A stretch of DNA of 64,000 bases from Sinotaia quadrata (taxonomy: Eukaryota > Mollusca > Gastropoda > Architaenioglossa > Viviparidae): the NCBI GenBank assembly GCA_028829895.1, contig CM054179.1, forward strand, positions 39,488,617 through 39,552,616, given 5' to 3'. Both the position numbers and the translations under genes were made by a program. Positions 28,601 to 43,600 of the stretch are shown in pieces. The first letter of the stretch is position 1; every line of letters begins with the position of its first letter. The notes under the pieces are model-generated. The model was not told where the DNA came from, ran no database searches, and was given only the letters and a program-made list of their open reading frames with translations.

Positions 28601-31600
28601 ATCTAAAGCAATAATGCAGTATTAAATTTAGTGTAAACTTCGCAATTTCACTTTGAAATGAAGCGCGCTCGTTACGATGTCGGAAGCCATTGTTGTAAGA
28701 CCGATCGTAATTAGTTCGCTACGTTTGATTGGATTTCTTGTGTCCCACAGGTCATGAATACATTAACCCCATACCTCATTCGAAAGGGGATTGAAAGACC
28801 TTTCATTCAAGCCTAGTAATTGTGTACTTTTGACCATTTTTTTACGACGAAAATTGCAGATTTCTTGCCAAAGTCCGCTTTAAAGCTAATTTTTAAAACG
28901 TATACAGGGAAATACCACACCCACCTATAGAGCAATCGATGCAGCATTTAATTATCTTCATTTTGATACCAAATATATATGTGTAGTGTGTTTGTGGGAT
29001 TTAAGAAGAGGTAAGAAACAAGGTATATCAAAACACGCATTCTGTTAAGTCACGTAAATCGGCAGGACAAAACTTGACACGGGTGAAAAATTAGTCAACT
29101 TTATTCAATCGGTATAGTTTCCACATACAAACAAGACATACAAATTTACAATCATAAGAAAATAGAAACATTAAGCTTGATTTAGAATGTTTGTTTGAAT
29201 TAAACAATGCTTTGGTTGTTGAGAAATCAGTGAATGAAAAGTAATGAAAATGTGCACTTTTACAAAAGTATAGCGGCGGGCGGGCGACTGTGCCGCTACC
29301 TACTGTTAGGTCAATTTATTTTTAGTGCATATTTTACTCCATTTAAAAAATATTACTTTTTTAATTTACAAGTAATTGACCTAATTTTTTTTTTCTGTTT
29401 TCATTCATTATTTGTTCCCTCTTTAGCATAAACATATTTGGTTGTTTGCAGGAAGATGTGGCACCAATTAGAAAGAAGCGGCCATACAAACGACGCAACA
29501 AGCAAGCTCAGCAACAGCATTCCAATACTACAACTGCTGCTGCTGCAGCAATTGCTACAGCTGCCTCATTTGGTGAAGTTGATATTCTGCATCATGATAT
29601 GGAGAGCTCTGATGAAGATCTTCTTTCTCCTGTACGTACTGTTTTGATGATATTCAATGAATCAGTTTTCTTTCACATTGCTAAAGGAAAACATTGCAGT
29701 AAAATGTTCAGAAATCTTTATTTAAATACAAAATATGACAGAGTATATGTTAATTTAAAGCAAATAACATGACCAGTATAATCAAATTATGATTGTTGTA
29801 ATGTTTTGTTATTTGTAATGTGCTTATATCAGGGATGACTGTGTGTCTCTTACCACAATAATTTTTTGTGTGGGGGTGGGGGGTGGCAAGTAGATCAAAA
29901 CATAAAGTATAAATGGTAAAATACTTTTTATAGAAACCTTGTATAGTGTGTAAATTTATTACAAATTATAGTAGCCATCAGTATATATATCAAATGTTTA
30001 ATTGGGGGATGATTGACAACAAGCATCCATTTGCTATTGCTTCTCCATATGGCAGTAACTAAACATATTGGAATTTGAATTTTTTTTTTATAACTATTAA
30101 AAAGAATTATTATTTGAAAAAATTCAACTACTGATTTGTAGTGTTATCACAGTTAAAACTATCTCCTGATGCAATAGTGCTTTTGAAGAAAGATAGATAA
30201 CAGTATTTGAAGCAGTTGAGGAAAATAACTGTATGTGATGCTGTCTGGGAAAATCCAGCTAAAGTGAAAAAAATTCAAAAGTGGGTTTTTTATAATTTAT
30301 TAAAGTTCAGAATCACATGTTTATTTTAATTTTTTTAAAATTATGTCAGGTTTTTAACTATACATTTTTTAAAAGTATATATACGTCCCAGACTATCAAA
30401 GGGGAGCAAACAACTACAAATGGCTGTGGTGCTAAAGTGGAAAAAAATCAAAAGTTTGGTTTTATAATTTATTAAAGTTCAGAATCTCATGTTTGTTAAA
30501 ATAAAAAAAATAATTTATGTCAGTTTTTTTCTCTATACATTTTTTTTTAAGTACATACCTCCCTAAGGTGAGTAAAAGACTACAAATGGCTATAGCATAA
30601 AATCAGGTTTAGCCACTGTAGCCAGGTTTTTCCAGACAGCATCACATTATACTAAGGCAGTTTGTGGCAGAGTTTCATCATTTTCTGTGCAACATTGCAT
30701 TAAGGCCATAGATATGGCATGAGCCAGTGGAATTAGAAAAATAAATTATTTGTTTTCACTTTTGAGATTATTATATATTTGCGTTCTCTTTCAGGATTTT
30801 ATATTTTCTTAATGTACAAAATGCATTTTTTTATGTTAATAAAGACTTTTTTTGAACCTACCTATAGTGAAAAATTTCTTTCCTAAGCCGAAAATCACTG
30901 AAAACGCAATATTTTGACTCTCAGTTGCCGCCATTATTTGTATTGTAGAAAGGAACATGTCACGCGGAAACAAAGAGGATTACCTCTCTTACTTTATTAT
31001 CAACCAGTTTTACAATCTGGTTTCATGAGAAACTCGAACCTCACCTAATGGCCTGATTGATCGGATTTTATGCAAATCATGTAAAAGGTTTGATTGGTTG
31101 AGACATTCGTTTGCTAAGAGCTCTTCAACATATGAGTCCTTTTTTTAATACTTATGGAATCTTATTCAGCGGCTGTTATTAACTTTAGTTGACAAAACAC
31201 AATTTTGCTCGTGAAATAAACATTTTCTTTAAATATTTAGTTTAGACATCAAAGCTTGATGAGATAAGCAAAATTCGGCAGATAATGTTTTTACTGCCGT
31301 TCGACCTATAGATGACAGTTGCAGTTGCATTTTTCAATATGGTGGCCAAATAGCAATAGTATATGCAATACACAGTGTCATTTTGACAATTAAGATATAT
31401 TTACTTTAATGAATCATATCCAGCTTACATGTATGACTATAATCTCTGTTTCCATGTGCCTTTTACCTTCCTACAAATAATGGCAGCAATATTTGTCAAA
31501 CTATTGCATTTTCAGCGATTTTCAGCTTAGGAAAGAAATTTTTCAGCACATGTAGGTTAAAAAAACTTCTTTATTAACATTTTAAAAGTGAATGTATATT

Positions 31601-34600
31601 CTTAAAAAAAAATATTACAGCTGATTAGAAAGAATTTTTAATAATAGAAATAGTACAGCTATACAGATTTTTGTTTGAAAAACTAATATGTTAACATGAC
31701 ATATTTAAAGATATATGTAAATATTAAAAAATGTAATGGTAGATAAAACAGATATTTAGTGCAAATATATAATTGTAAAACTGAAAAAGAAATACACTGT
31801 ATGAACCCTTGTGAGTTAATGTAAAATTATTTTTGGAAAAGCAAAATTAAAATTAAAAAAAGCAAAAATTACCTGGTATTACCTTCTATTAATATTACTG
31901 ATACTATTTACATGTTGTCATTGCTTTTATATGGAAATTTTATTTTTAAATCCCCAAAACAATTACTGCAAAAATTACATTAGCATGCAAATGTATGTTC
32001 CCTTTACTAATCTTTTTATATGCTAGTAGACAAAATAATTATTATTTTTGAAAAATAACCTGCACTTCTTGTAAACGTGGTGGATGATGGCTGTTGCCAT
32101 GAGGCAATCAGTATTTTTGCAAACTTTGAATATACAATATACAAATTCATCAAAAATTCAGATTAGACCAAAGTGATGATTGTCCCTCCTTCACCACCAA
32201 CACTCCTTTTTGACTGGTTTTAGTGTGTGTGTTTGTGTGTGTGTGTGTGTTTGGAGAAATAGCTTTCTTTCTGAAAATATGTTGGTTGTGATACGTGGAT
32301 AATTTTATCAAATGACATATTACTTATTGATGAATTAGAATAGCCTAAGAATGTCTCGTTTCCATTTCTTTGGAGGTGTTTTGACAATTAAAAAATTGTA
32401 TTATACTAATTTTCCAGTATTATTGCAGTTTGAAAAAATTTTTTTTTAGGCAACGTCTCCTTCTGACCATGAGGATGAAAATGACCCTGATGGACCATAT
32501 GCCTTCAAGAGAAGAAGAAACTGCAGCTACTATGCAGTGAGTTTCAGTGGTTTTTATTTTTAGGTTTTTACTTATTTATAAACATTTTAGGAAACTAATT
32601 GATTTCATTTTCAGCTTCTAAATTTTATTCATTTGATATGTCTTGTGATGTAATTTGTATGATTTGAATTTAATTAAATTAATAAAAATTAAATAGCCAG
32701 TTAAAATAAAGCTGTTTAGTTTCATTTGTGCATGTATCTGTACACTGATGCTTTCATTATCAAGAATTTGGTTATATTTCTTTTCTTTGATTTTATTGTT
32801 TTTGTTTTAAAACCAAGTTGGGGAAAAGTCTGAAGATGTAGTGTTTGTTTCATAAGTGCAAACAAGTAGCTTTTTTGTATACCGAAGGTATCTTTGTCTT
32901 ATACTTCTCCCCCCCCCACACACACACACACACACACACACATATGTGACAATCTTTCACTCTGACCCATGATTTTGTCCCATTTTGATCAGTTAAGAGA
33001 GAAAGAGATTCAAATCGATTTAAATAAAAAAGACTAACTTTATTAACTCTAATTTACTTTTACAAATTTGTTGCTGTACTATTATTATTTTATTTTCCTA
33101 CAGGAACCTTTTAATTAACCATTCTGATTAATTATAAGCAAGAGAAGATAACTCTTAAAGGTGTTGAATGTAACTGTTCAGTTACAGAAAAGTCAATTCA
33201 AATTTTAAAAAAATAGTACTGTTGATAAAACATGCACAGATTTCAGTCCATGAAGTCCTGCAGTGAAGAGGTTAATGTTGATAAGAGTTAAAATTAAATA
33301 TTTTATTATCATTTGTCTCTTCTTTCCTCCCCAAATGACCTTCATAAACAGTAAATGTCAAATATAATTCATGATTTTAGCCACTGACCAACCGTCTGGG
33401 TAACTGGCCATGGTACGACCCAGAAGATGGTGGACTAGGAGACCGGCGACATCGCTTTTCTCTCACAACATTGCCTGGTGGTCGTTGTATTGGTTTGGCA
33501 CGTCGCAGAGTTGGCCGGGGAGGAAGGTGATTACACTTACTACCTCCATTTTCTCTTTTTGAAGTTCTCTTTAATAAAAATTATTATAACCCTGTGTCAT
33601 TTTAAGTAACCATAGACAGTACAACAGGAATACATACATAATTATTTTATTTTCAGGGTGATATTGGATCGCGCTTTCACTCCATGGGATGATGCTTTGG
33701 AAAAAATAGATCTGACATCACAGTCCTGCACTGGTCGACTTGGAGAATACATCACATATATACGCGAAAGAAAAATGTGAGTATGAGTAGGGAGCACAAA
33801 AATATGTTGTTTTAACAGAATATTATTTTACTTACAAATCTTTTCATTCAGTTTAGAAACTTAAGGTCACATTACTACATGCCACGAAGGAAAAAACTTA
33901 TTTATCAACTTAGTCTTCAAATTTGAAATATAAGTTACCTTTGATATAAGAAAGCAATGTCACTTGTTTCAAAATATCTTGTTTAGTTTTAATTTTATTA
34001 ATTTTTGATTGAACAAAAATATTTACTATTTAAAATTTTGTTTAAAAATTCATAAAATATTTACTTTATAATAAAAAATTTGAAATACGACATTTCTTAT
34101 CTAGAACATAAACTATGTTCTGCATAAAGAAAGTTGCATACTGCTGGGGGGAAAAATGTAATTAAAAAAGTTATGAAATTTTGATGTAGAAAAATAATTA
34201 AGTAAATTTTAGATTTAAAAAAATTGTAAATTTAAAACTATTACATACAGGTGCATAGAATAATTAAAACTATCTAACAGAGGGCTTGGCATTTTGACCA
34301 TCAAAGCAAAAATAAAGCTTTGAGAAAAATGCATTTAAAGTACAATAAAGACCTCAGAACTTGTAAACTGTTCTCAAAATCCTCACTATCACTCGACGAT
34401 TTTAAGAAATCTATTTGAAACACCAAACAAAACAAAAAACAAAGAAAACTTTATGAAAAAATGAATGCAGCCAGGAGTAAACATTTCAAAATGTGTCTCA
34501 ATAATTGTAGAATCGTCACACGGGAAGTAGACACTGGAAGTCTCACAATTTCTCGAATGATGTGTGAAGAAAATAGAACTGTTTGATATGGATGCTTTCT

Positions 34601-37600
34601 GATGTTTGGCCCGACAAGACGTGTAGCCACTTTCATCCGCTCTGCCCAGTAAAGGGTTAAAAAATAAATCTGTACATGGTATAAAAGTCTTTGTGCTTTT
34701 TTGTCAGAAAACAGAGATCCTTTTGAGAAACAAAATAAAATGTAGAAGTGACTTCAGTTACTGTTAGTGAATTTCACTGCTGTACCTTTGCTTGTGCATG
34801 ACTAAAGTTAATATGATGTGTGTTCGTTTTCACTTATACTTCAGTTGTAATAATTGCCATTTGTCAAATTTTTCATTGTCTAATCAAGCATTTACAATTA
34901 TCATCTAAGTAAACAAAATGAAAGGAGAATCTAATTTTATTTAGTGTATAAGTAAGTCAGCATGACACTTTTTACACATATCAAGAATATATTTAAAAGT
35001 CAGTTATTAGTCAGTATTAATAAACAAATTAAACTAAACAAAATTATAGAAATTGATAGCACAGTGTTAATGATTTATTAACCGGTTCAGTGCAGATTTT
35101 ATATTAAACTTTAGGGATTCAGTTATATTTGAGTCTGCATTAGTTATCAATTCTCGAAAATCCTGCTCAAAAGTGGAAAAATGTCATTTTTCAGCTCAGA
35201 AAATAACAAGGAGGCTATCATGAGATGAGGTGATGTTTTTCACCAAAAATCGTGATTTTCTCTACTTTTAAGAAAATAATTTAATTACTGGCATTCATTC
35301 GGGCTAGATGTGAATTGCAATTGCCGAGAACAGAATTAGAATAAAAATAATAATGAAACTTATTATATGACTTGAATGCGTGCATGCATAGGCAAGAGGC
35401 ACATTTCAGCGTATTGTCAACTTTGCATTTGTTGCAAAGTAATACAGCAATGTTCAGATCAGTGGCCAATGTGGGTGTGACATGTTGTGTTAGTTTCCAC
35501 GGTTAGTTTGTTTTAGGTTAATTCTTTTTTATTTGGGAGTTTTTCCATATACAACTGGACGTGGCACACAACTGACAACTGTTGTGTTTTGCCTGTTTTA
35601 GAGGGTTCTTAGGTTTTTCTTTGGTTTTTTTTGGGGGGAGGGGTAGAGAAAGATTAGGGTTTAAATAAATTCATACACTAAAACTTGTTTTATTTAAGAG
35701 TTATTTTTTCATTATCTTTCTTTCTTCAGTTAGTTTTTGTTTCTGCTAATTTTTGTGTGTAAATATTGCAGTAAAAAGCATCGGTTAACAACTTGTATGT
35801 ATATTTAAATTGGTCCATTGATATTGCATATACAGTCCCCTTGTTATTTTAAACACGACAATCATGTATGGAGATGTGACTTTCAGTTGTATGTGGAATG
35901 CCTGCCTTTATTTAGTGTTCGTTTAAACCTTTTATGTGTCACCTACTTCCATAGCTAGTTAAAAAATCTAAATAATTTAAACCTTCTACATAAGTGACAT
36001 TAAAGCAGTCAAATATATTTTCGTTTTTCTAAAAAGTGATAACTGAAACTAATTATTCGGAACAATTGTTGCCCAGAACATTACAGCAAATCTATGAATC
36101 TGTAGGAGTGGACAAATCTATTGTTACCAGATAGTTGAGGTGTGTTGTGCAGAAATTAACTCTTAAAATGACATTAATGAAAGCAATGTAGCTGTGGCTG
36201 ATTTACAGGTTGGATAAATTTTATTTTCTAGGAAAATTGGAATTAATATGATTTTAAAAAAAGAAGTGTAATAAAGCTGAAGTATTTATTATGACCTTGA
36301 CAAATACGATGTTTACCTGATCTGTTATTTTATATTTGATGTTTTCAATAGTCATTTCTACCGCCTACCTCCTGGTTGTTGGCATTTTTTTGCTAACGAG
36401 TTCCTTGCAAGTTACTCATAGTTTTTGAGGATTATTAGTTATAAACTAATGGATTGATAAATTAGTAGCAGTAGTTTCTAATTATGCCAATTTCATGCCA
36501 TAAATTGGATTGAAGAGAATAGGTGGGAAATAAAACATAGCTTTATATTTACAATATTCTGTTGACTATATGTTGTCTTCAATAATGCAGAGGTGTATAG
36601 ACTTAATAGTAATTTATATAATATTGTAATATGTATTCAGGATGCAGAAAAACTCTTCAAGGAATACATAAAACTTCGAAAAAGTTTTTAAATGCTTTAG
36701 GTTGGAGTGCAGTAATTTAATGATATAAAACATCCTATTGGCTTGAACCATTTAGCACTGTTTTTCAAAGGAATGTTTGATTGTGAGTTATAATAATGCA
36801 AGCACTGTAAGTTGTCATTTCTCCTGATCAAGCAATCCTGCTTTACCATTATGATTAGAAATGAAGAGAAATTACAATACAATCTTTTGGAAAAAGTTTC
36901 AGAGAGCAAAGAAATTGAAATAAGTAAAAGTTGAAGTATATTCTGATATCATTTATAGATAAATTATAAAGATATATCAAGAACAAAAATTAAAAGAATC
37001 TTGCAAATGCTCACATTTTCAAACCTGAAAACGTAAAGCATTGTGTGCATAAGTTTCCATTGAGGACTTTAATGATATTTTAATGATAGCATTACAACCA
37101 TGTTTAATTTTATTTTAAAAAAAACAATAGAATTAAAATATCCTACCTTAAGTTTGGTTGGGGAAAATCAAATTGAAAACCCTAATGGTTCAGAGTTGGA
37201 AATCCACAGCTGTTCATTACACAGATTATGGAGGCTGTTTACTGTCTTCTATTTTCTGATGAATTTAAAAGATATCCTGAATCATCATCGTTAAATGTAT
37301 GATTGATCATGAGGCTGGTGTTTTTTCACTTTTGCTTGTATGAATTTTCCTAAATCATCTTTTGAGATGGAATGTATTAGTAATTTCCATGTCAATTGAT
37401 CAGCAGCCATTGTGTTGCTGATTTTAAGTAAAGAAAAATATTTAGTTTTTAAAAAGTTCTGATGATGCAACCAAACAAAAGATGTCAAAATGGTTGTGAC
37501 CTTTGAGAAGAAATTCTGTGGAAAGTTACAAATTTATACTGCCTTATGTGATTTTTTGCATTTATACAGGTGTTGAAATAATCTGCTTCCAGCATAGTAA

Positions 37601-40600
37601 ACAACAATTTCAGTTTAATGTCAATTTAAACTCTGTCACTTCCCACCTTTTTTCCACAAGATTTTCAACTGTACAAATGTACATTGCAAAAATGTCATCA
37701 AGTGTCTCATAACATAGATCTAAGTGAAAAAATAAATAATTGTTTTACATAGCTGTGGAATCGTTACATTTTTTTTTTTTCTGAAGATGCCAGGCATCAA
37801 GTCAAAGGCACATGAGGTGGGGATAACTGATTTTGAGTTTTTCTAACATTATTGTACTATAAATTAGATAAAGAATATTAAGCAGTAATAAGATTTACTG
37901 TAAATATCTGTATCTCCCCAATTACATTAAATTAGAGTTATCAATGTTAAATAATTTGTTAATGTTTTAACCAAGTTTGTGAATGTAATAGAAAGGAGTC
38001 ATTATTTGATATTTGAAATGTTAATCTTGTGTATTTCAGTCTTTTTCCAATTCATTGTTTGAAACTCAGGCTTATATGTATATTATTCTGTTTTGTTTTT
38101 TCCAGTGCATTTTTAGAATAGATTTATATCTTTTTTTTATATGTTTTATCTTCTTTTAGTCCATTTTATAGAACTCAGACCCCCCCACCAGAGGATGATG
38201 CGTTGAGGGAAAATCACCTTCCAACTTCACATCCAAATACTGCAACATCTATATTATCTTCAAATTCTTCATTACTAGAATTCAATATGGAGAGTTTTCA
38301 ATGGCACCGTGAACAGTTACTCCAAATGCAGCGTGAGCAAGAGGCTCGCATGCTCAATCAAGACTTAGCAGGGCCTGTTGCTCCCATCAGTGATCTTGGT
38401 GTCCCTGGTAACAATCTCCAGCATTCCTTTTCATCTCAGCCTACCTCACGATTCACTTTGGATTCTGCTAGTGCTGAGTTTGCTGCCAGTGCTGTTATAA
38501 ATTTTTCACAACTAGGAGCCAATACTATAAAAAGTGTTGGGGATGTAGAAGTAGTAAAAACTGAAAGTGTGATAAACACCAATTTAGTGACATGTGTTGG
38601 AGATAAGAATGCTAGTACATCTGTGGTCTCAGATGCTGCAGTTACAATACCGTCTTCTTCATTTATTTCATCATTGTCTTCAAGTACATTTTCTGTCTCA
38701 TCTCTTCCATCTTCATCACCTTTTTCACTTATAACCTCTAAACCATCTGCCTCTCCATCGTCCCCGGCAGCACTTCAACTCCCACATGTTTTAGTGACAT
38801 CATCATCATTACCTGCAGTTCCAACTGTATCAGCAGCATCCTTGCTGTCTGCTTCTCAACCTGTGCGGCAGCTGCTACTGCCAGCACAACTTGTACAGCA
38901 GCGTGGTACAACAAATGGTCCACTGACAGCAACTTCTATCTTGCCTTCTCCTTTGACACAGGGTATGTAATGTTTCATTTATAAATTTTGTTTGCAAATT
39001 ATGTATTTTATTTATTCTCCAACAAAAAAATAGCAATAGTGCTATTTACCAAAGAGAAAAAATGTTTACAAAATGCATTTCTTTCTGCATTTATGATCTA
39101 CAGGTGTGTATAATTGAGATCATATAACATTCTCTTTTTTAAAGTGCATATAATGGAGTAAAAGACTGTTTTGACATCAACTAATGACATTATAAAAATG
39201 GAATATATAAATTTGTTGCCCCAGCATTGGCTGTCAGTTCTATATGCATATTTAGTACTATGGTCTATTCATTCTGATATTATTTTTTCCTCTGTTCTTT
39301 TTCAATTTAAGGATAAACTGGTAGTCATTTATTTTGAAAACTGGAAAATAAACCTGACAAACTAAATTAGACTATAAAATTGACAAACTAAACAATTAGT
39401 AAAAGTAGTGGACACATAGTAAAGCATACAACACTTGAGAATAATAGCTGCTCATAAATGGAAACTCGAAGTTGCACATATAGCTAGAAATAATCAAGTC
39501 TTGTGTATCTAAATTTATTAATGAATTGGTGGAGTACACAGAAATAGAATGTTGTTACAAGCATTTATGAATGCATACACATGCATATCCACACATGTAA
39601 TAATAATAGTGGTAACATAAAATGCTTAATCTTTAACCAAAAGCTTTTTAAAAGACAGTCAGAGTTTTTTGTTTACTGATGCACTTGCATGCACACAAAT
39701 ATACAATAGAAAGGCTCTTGTTGAATTTATTTGCAGATGTTTTAACAAGGAGCAACTTTGGAGAATTTATACAAACATGAAACAAACAGAAAAAATAGTC
39801 ATATGGTGAGGAATCATCCATATGTAGTGATCACTATAATGATAGTTTTTGTTTTCTTCAGAAATTATAGTACGGTTTGTGATTGTTTTGGCTTCAAGTT
39901 TTTGTCCTTAGGTATATATATTTATGGCAGTTCAAGAAATAATTATTTATTTCATAGTATTTATTGACCCAATTTTTTTTTTATTATATGTGTAACCCAA
40001 CCCTTGAAAATTTAGCCTTATGTAAGCCCCACTTTATTATGACAACTCACTATTGAGAGAATGCAAACAGTTTGTATGTGTGGTGTTCAGGACAATGACA
40101 AATGCTAACATCGAATATATAATAATAGGTTCAGATAAAGTACTTATCTAAAGCAATAATGCAGTATTAAATTTAGTGTAAACTTCGCTATTTCACTTTG
40201 GAATGAAACGCGCTCGTTACAGTGTTGAAAGCCATTGTTGTAAGACCGATCGTATTTAGTTCGCTATGTTTGATTGGATTGCGAGTGTCCCACAGATCAT
40301 GAATACATTAACCCCATACCTCATTCGAAAGGGTATGGAAAGACCTTTCATTCAAACCTAGTAATTGTGTACTTTTGACCATTTTTTACGACGAAAATTG
40401 CAGATTTCTTGCCAAAGTTCGCTTTAAAACTAATTTTTAAAACGTATACAGGAAAAAACCACACTGGGAAATAGCGCAATCGATGAAGCATTTAATTGTT
40501 TTTATTTTGATACCAAATCTATGTATGTAGTGTGTATTTCCGCTAAGGTAAGAAACAAGGTATATCAAAATGCGCATTTTGTTAAGTCACGTAATTTAAC

Positions 40601-43600
40601 AGGACAAAACTCAACATGGGTGAAAAATTAGTCAACTTTATTCAATCAGCGTAGTTTCCACATACAAACAAGACATACAAATTTACAATCATAAAAAAAA
40701 AATGGAAACATTAAAGCTTGATTTTGAATGTTTGTTTGAATTAAACAATGCTTTGGTTGTTGAGAAATCATTGAATGAAAAGTAACGAAAATGTGCACTT
40801 TTACAAAAGTATAGCGGCTGGCGGGCGACTGTGCCGCTACCTACTTAAACTAAAACAAAAAAAATTATATATATATTCCCTACTCTTAAACTAAAGCAAA
40901 TACTTCCCCCTCCTTCTTCCCCTCCCCAACCGCGAAAGCGGTGGAAGCCGGAAGCGCTCCTATATTACTAACTAAAACAAACCAACATACAATACTCAAA
41001 GATGCACAAATGCCTAGGAATCACTTTCGACAAAAACAAAATTCAGGTAAACATTTAGAAAAGACCCTCACCAAAGCCAACAAAACACTAAACATCCTCA
41101 AAGCAACAAAGGGGAAGGATTGGGGTGCAGACATGCACACCTTACTAGCAATCACCAGATCCTAATGTACTCAGTGATAGACTACAGAAGCACAGTGTAC
41201 ACAGCCACAAACAACCCCAAAATAAAAAAATTACAATCAGTACACAACAAGGCACTTAGAATAAGCATGCATACACTCTCAAATGCTAAAAATGAAGAAT
41301 TATACAACTAAACAGGGCACCTAACACTAGTGGAAAGAAGAGACAAGCAATCACTTAAGTAGTGGGCAAATAGACCACAACATGGGAACAACCTCCCCAC
41401 AAACACACACATACAGAACAAGAAATGGGGACAGAAAAGGATACACACTGTAAAAGTCAAGGAAAAGAAAACCAAACAAGTGGACTGATAAAAAAAAATA
41501 CCCCCATGCCAACTAATAAAAAGACTACGAGAAAAACACAATCTGATCTCCCTCAACACAGAAGACCCAAACAAAAAATCACAGCTCCCAAAAAATACAC
41601 TAACCCACCCATAGCCAAACAAAAGTGCTTGAACACATAAACAACTACCCCAACCACTACCACATATATACAGACAGTTCCAAAAGCCAAACAGGAGCAG
41701 CATCACACCCACCATCTCACATACAAACTGAACCCAAAACACTCAATCCTAAAAGCAGAATTAACTGCAGTCAAAAACACTTAGCAGTAAACACCCCACC
41801 CATAGCCACAATACTTACAGACTCACAAACATCATACAAAACTTAGCAAACCCTTTCCAATCAACAAAGACACAAATCACAAACCAAGTATCCAAACACA
41901 TAGCTAAACTGAAAAAATAAGGCATAAAATCAACTCTACTAGTATTATGGATCCCCAGCCACACCAACAACATTATATAGAATGAAACAGCAGACGAAGA
42001 AGCAAAGTATGGTAGCAAACAAGGAAAACCACTGAACACACCAGAAATTCATGCACAAACCAAATACATATATTTAAAAAAAAGACCCCTATTCCCATTC
42101 CCCACCCCTAAGCTATCCAATATAATCTACAACAGAGCAATCTATAGACTAAAGTACAATTCCACAAGATTCACACACAAACCAAACCATGAGCCAAAAT
42201 CATGCACTCACTATAGGACAGACAACACAATAGAACAATTTCTGCTACAATATAACCAACGCACAGAAGAAAGAAAAATCATCAGAGAAACAACAAACCT
42301 ACTATAACTACCATTCACCACCCAAACACTACTATTATTAGGTAGTCCCACTCATTTTTTTCTACTTGATATTGTACAAATCTTTTATGCTCAAAATATG
42401 TGTTATGATGAAATAAAGTTGTACAGAAAAATGATGATAGCTATAATACTTTGAGATATTGTCAATTTAGTGTCGTAATTTGCAATCATCGTTTTTTAGA
42501 CATAATGAATGTGCAATTTGTCAAGTTCAGTACAAGTAAAATATAAACCACACTGATCAACAGTCCAAAATTTTTAATTAACATACTCACAAACAACAAG
42601 AAAAAAACAAACATAATGCAGAAATGAAATTTCAGTTTATTATAAATTGCAAAAGAAAACATGCTTTTGTTTCATAAAATTGCTTACAAAATGCAACAAA
42701 CTGAAATATTCATGGCATCATAGCATGAACAAAGTATATCCAGAATACATATTATATTATTAAAAATGTTGTTATAAGAGTTTGAAATCCGTATAAAGCA
42801 TATACTTCTGTTGAAAACTTAGAAAGTAAGATTTTACTAGTAACAAGATTTATTTTACCAGAAAAAAGATTTTAAAATAAGCAATATAACCAATATATTT
42901 TTTTATTAACCTAAATTATTAACTTAATCTGGGTACATTTTTATTTAAAATAGGGTATAAAACTACAACTTCACAACATGGAAACCATATTAACAAAATT
43001 AACAGCCATCTTAATAGAAGCTCTATTTTTCTCAACTAAATATAAAATGGGTTATTATGCTGCAAAGATAATATTAAGTAATAAACAAAGCATCTATTTA
43101 AATATAATGTTTTTTTAAATATAATAAGCCTAATCGCATCATTTCTGTTCTTGAATGTAATTCACAGTTTCTTTATCCTTACTAGCTCAGGTTTAAAACA
43201 TACACACAGCTATATGAAACTTTAAGTGCATAAGAAACCACATGGATATATACGTAAATATATGTAAGCTATTTATGGAATTAATTAATTTAATCAAAAT
43301 ATACCGAGATTATCAGAAATCTTAGCTGTTTGAAATGATAGTTCTGAAAATTTTCCCTCCTTTCCTTTGCAACCATGTGATTTGAAAGGGAAACAAAAGT
43401 TATTTTTCTTATTTGGTACTTAAACTCATCACACCAAGACAAAATGACATGAGTTATCTTTTAAGTTTATGGAATATGGCGCTTTGAAAAATATAAGAAG
43501 TAGTTCGCGATATTATTTTCATTATTTTATATTTACAAATTTATTCGTTCCATTTTAATATGATTTCAAAGAGATGAAGTCAAATTAGTTTTCCTAAACT

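Noticed and set aside
41308..41742. 144-codon - strand frame, Cys/Phe/Gly-rich
   Set aside because: It is the antisense of the A/C-rich LINE fragment; the + strand has clear RT and RNase H motifs.
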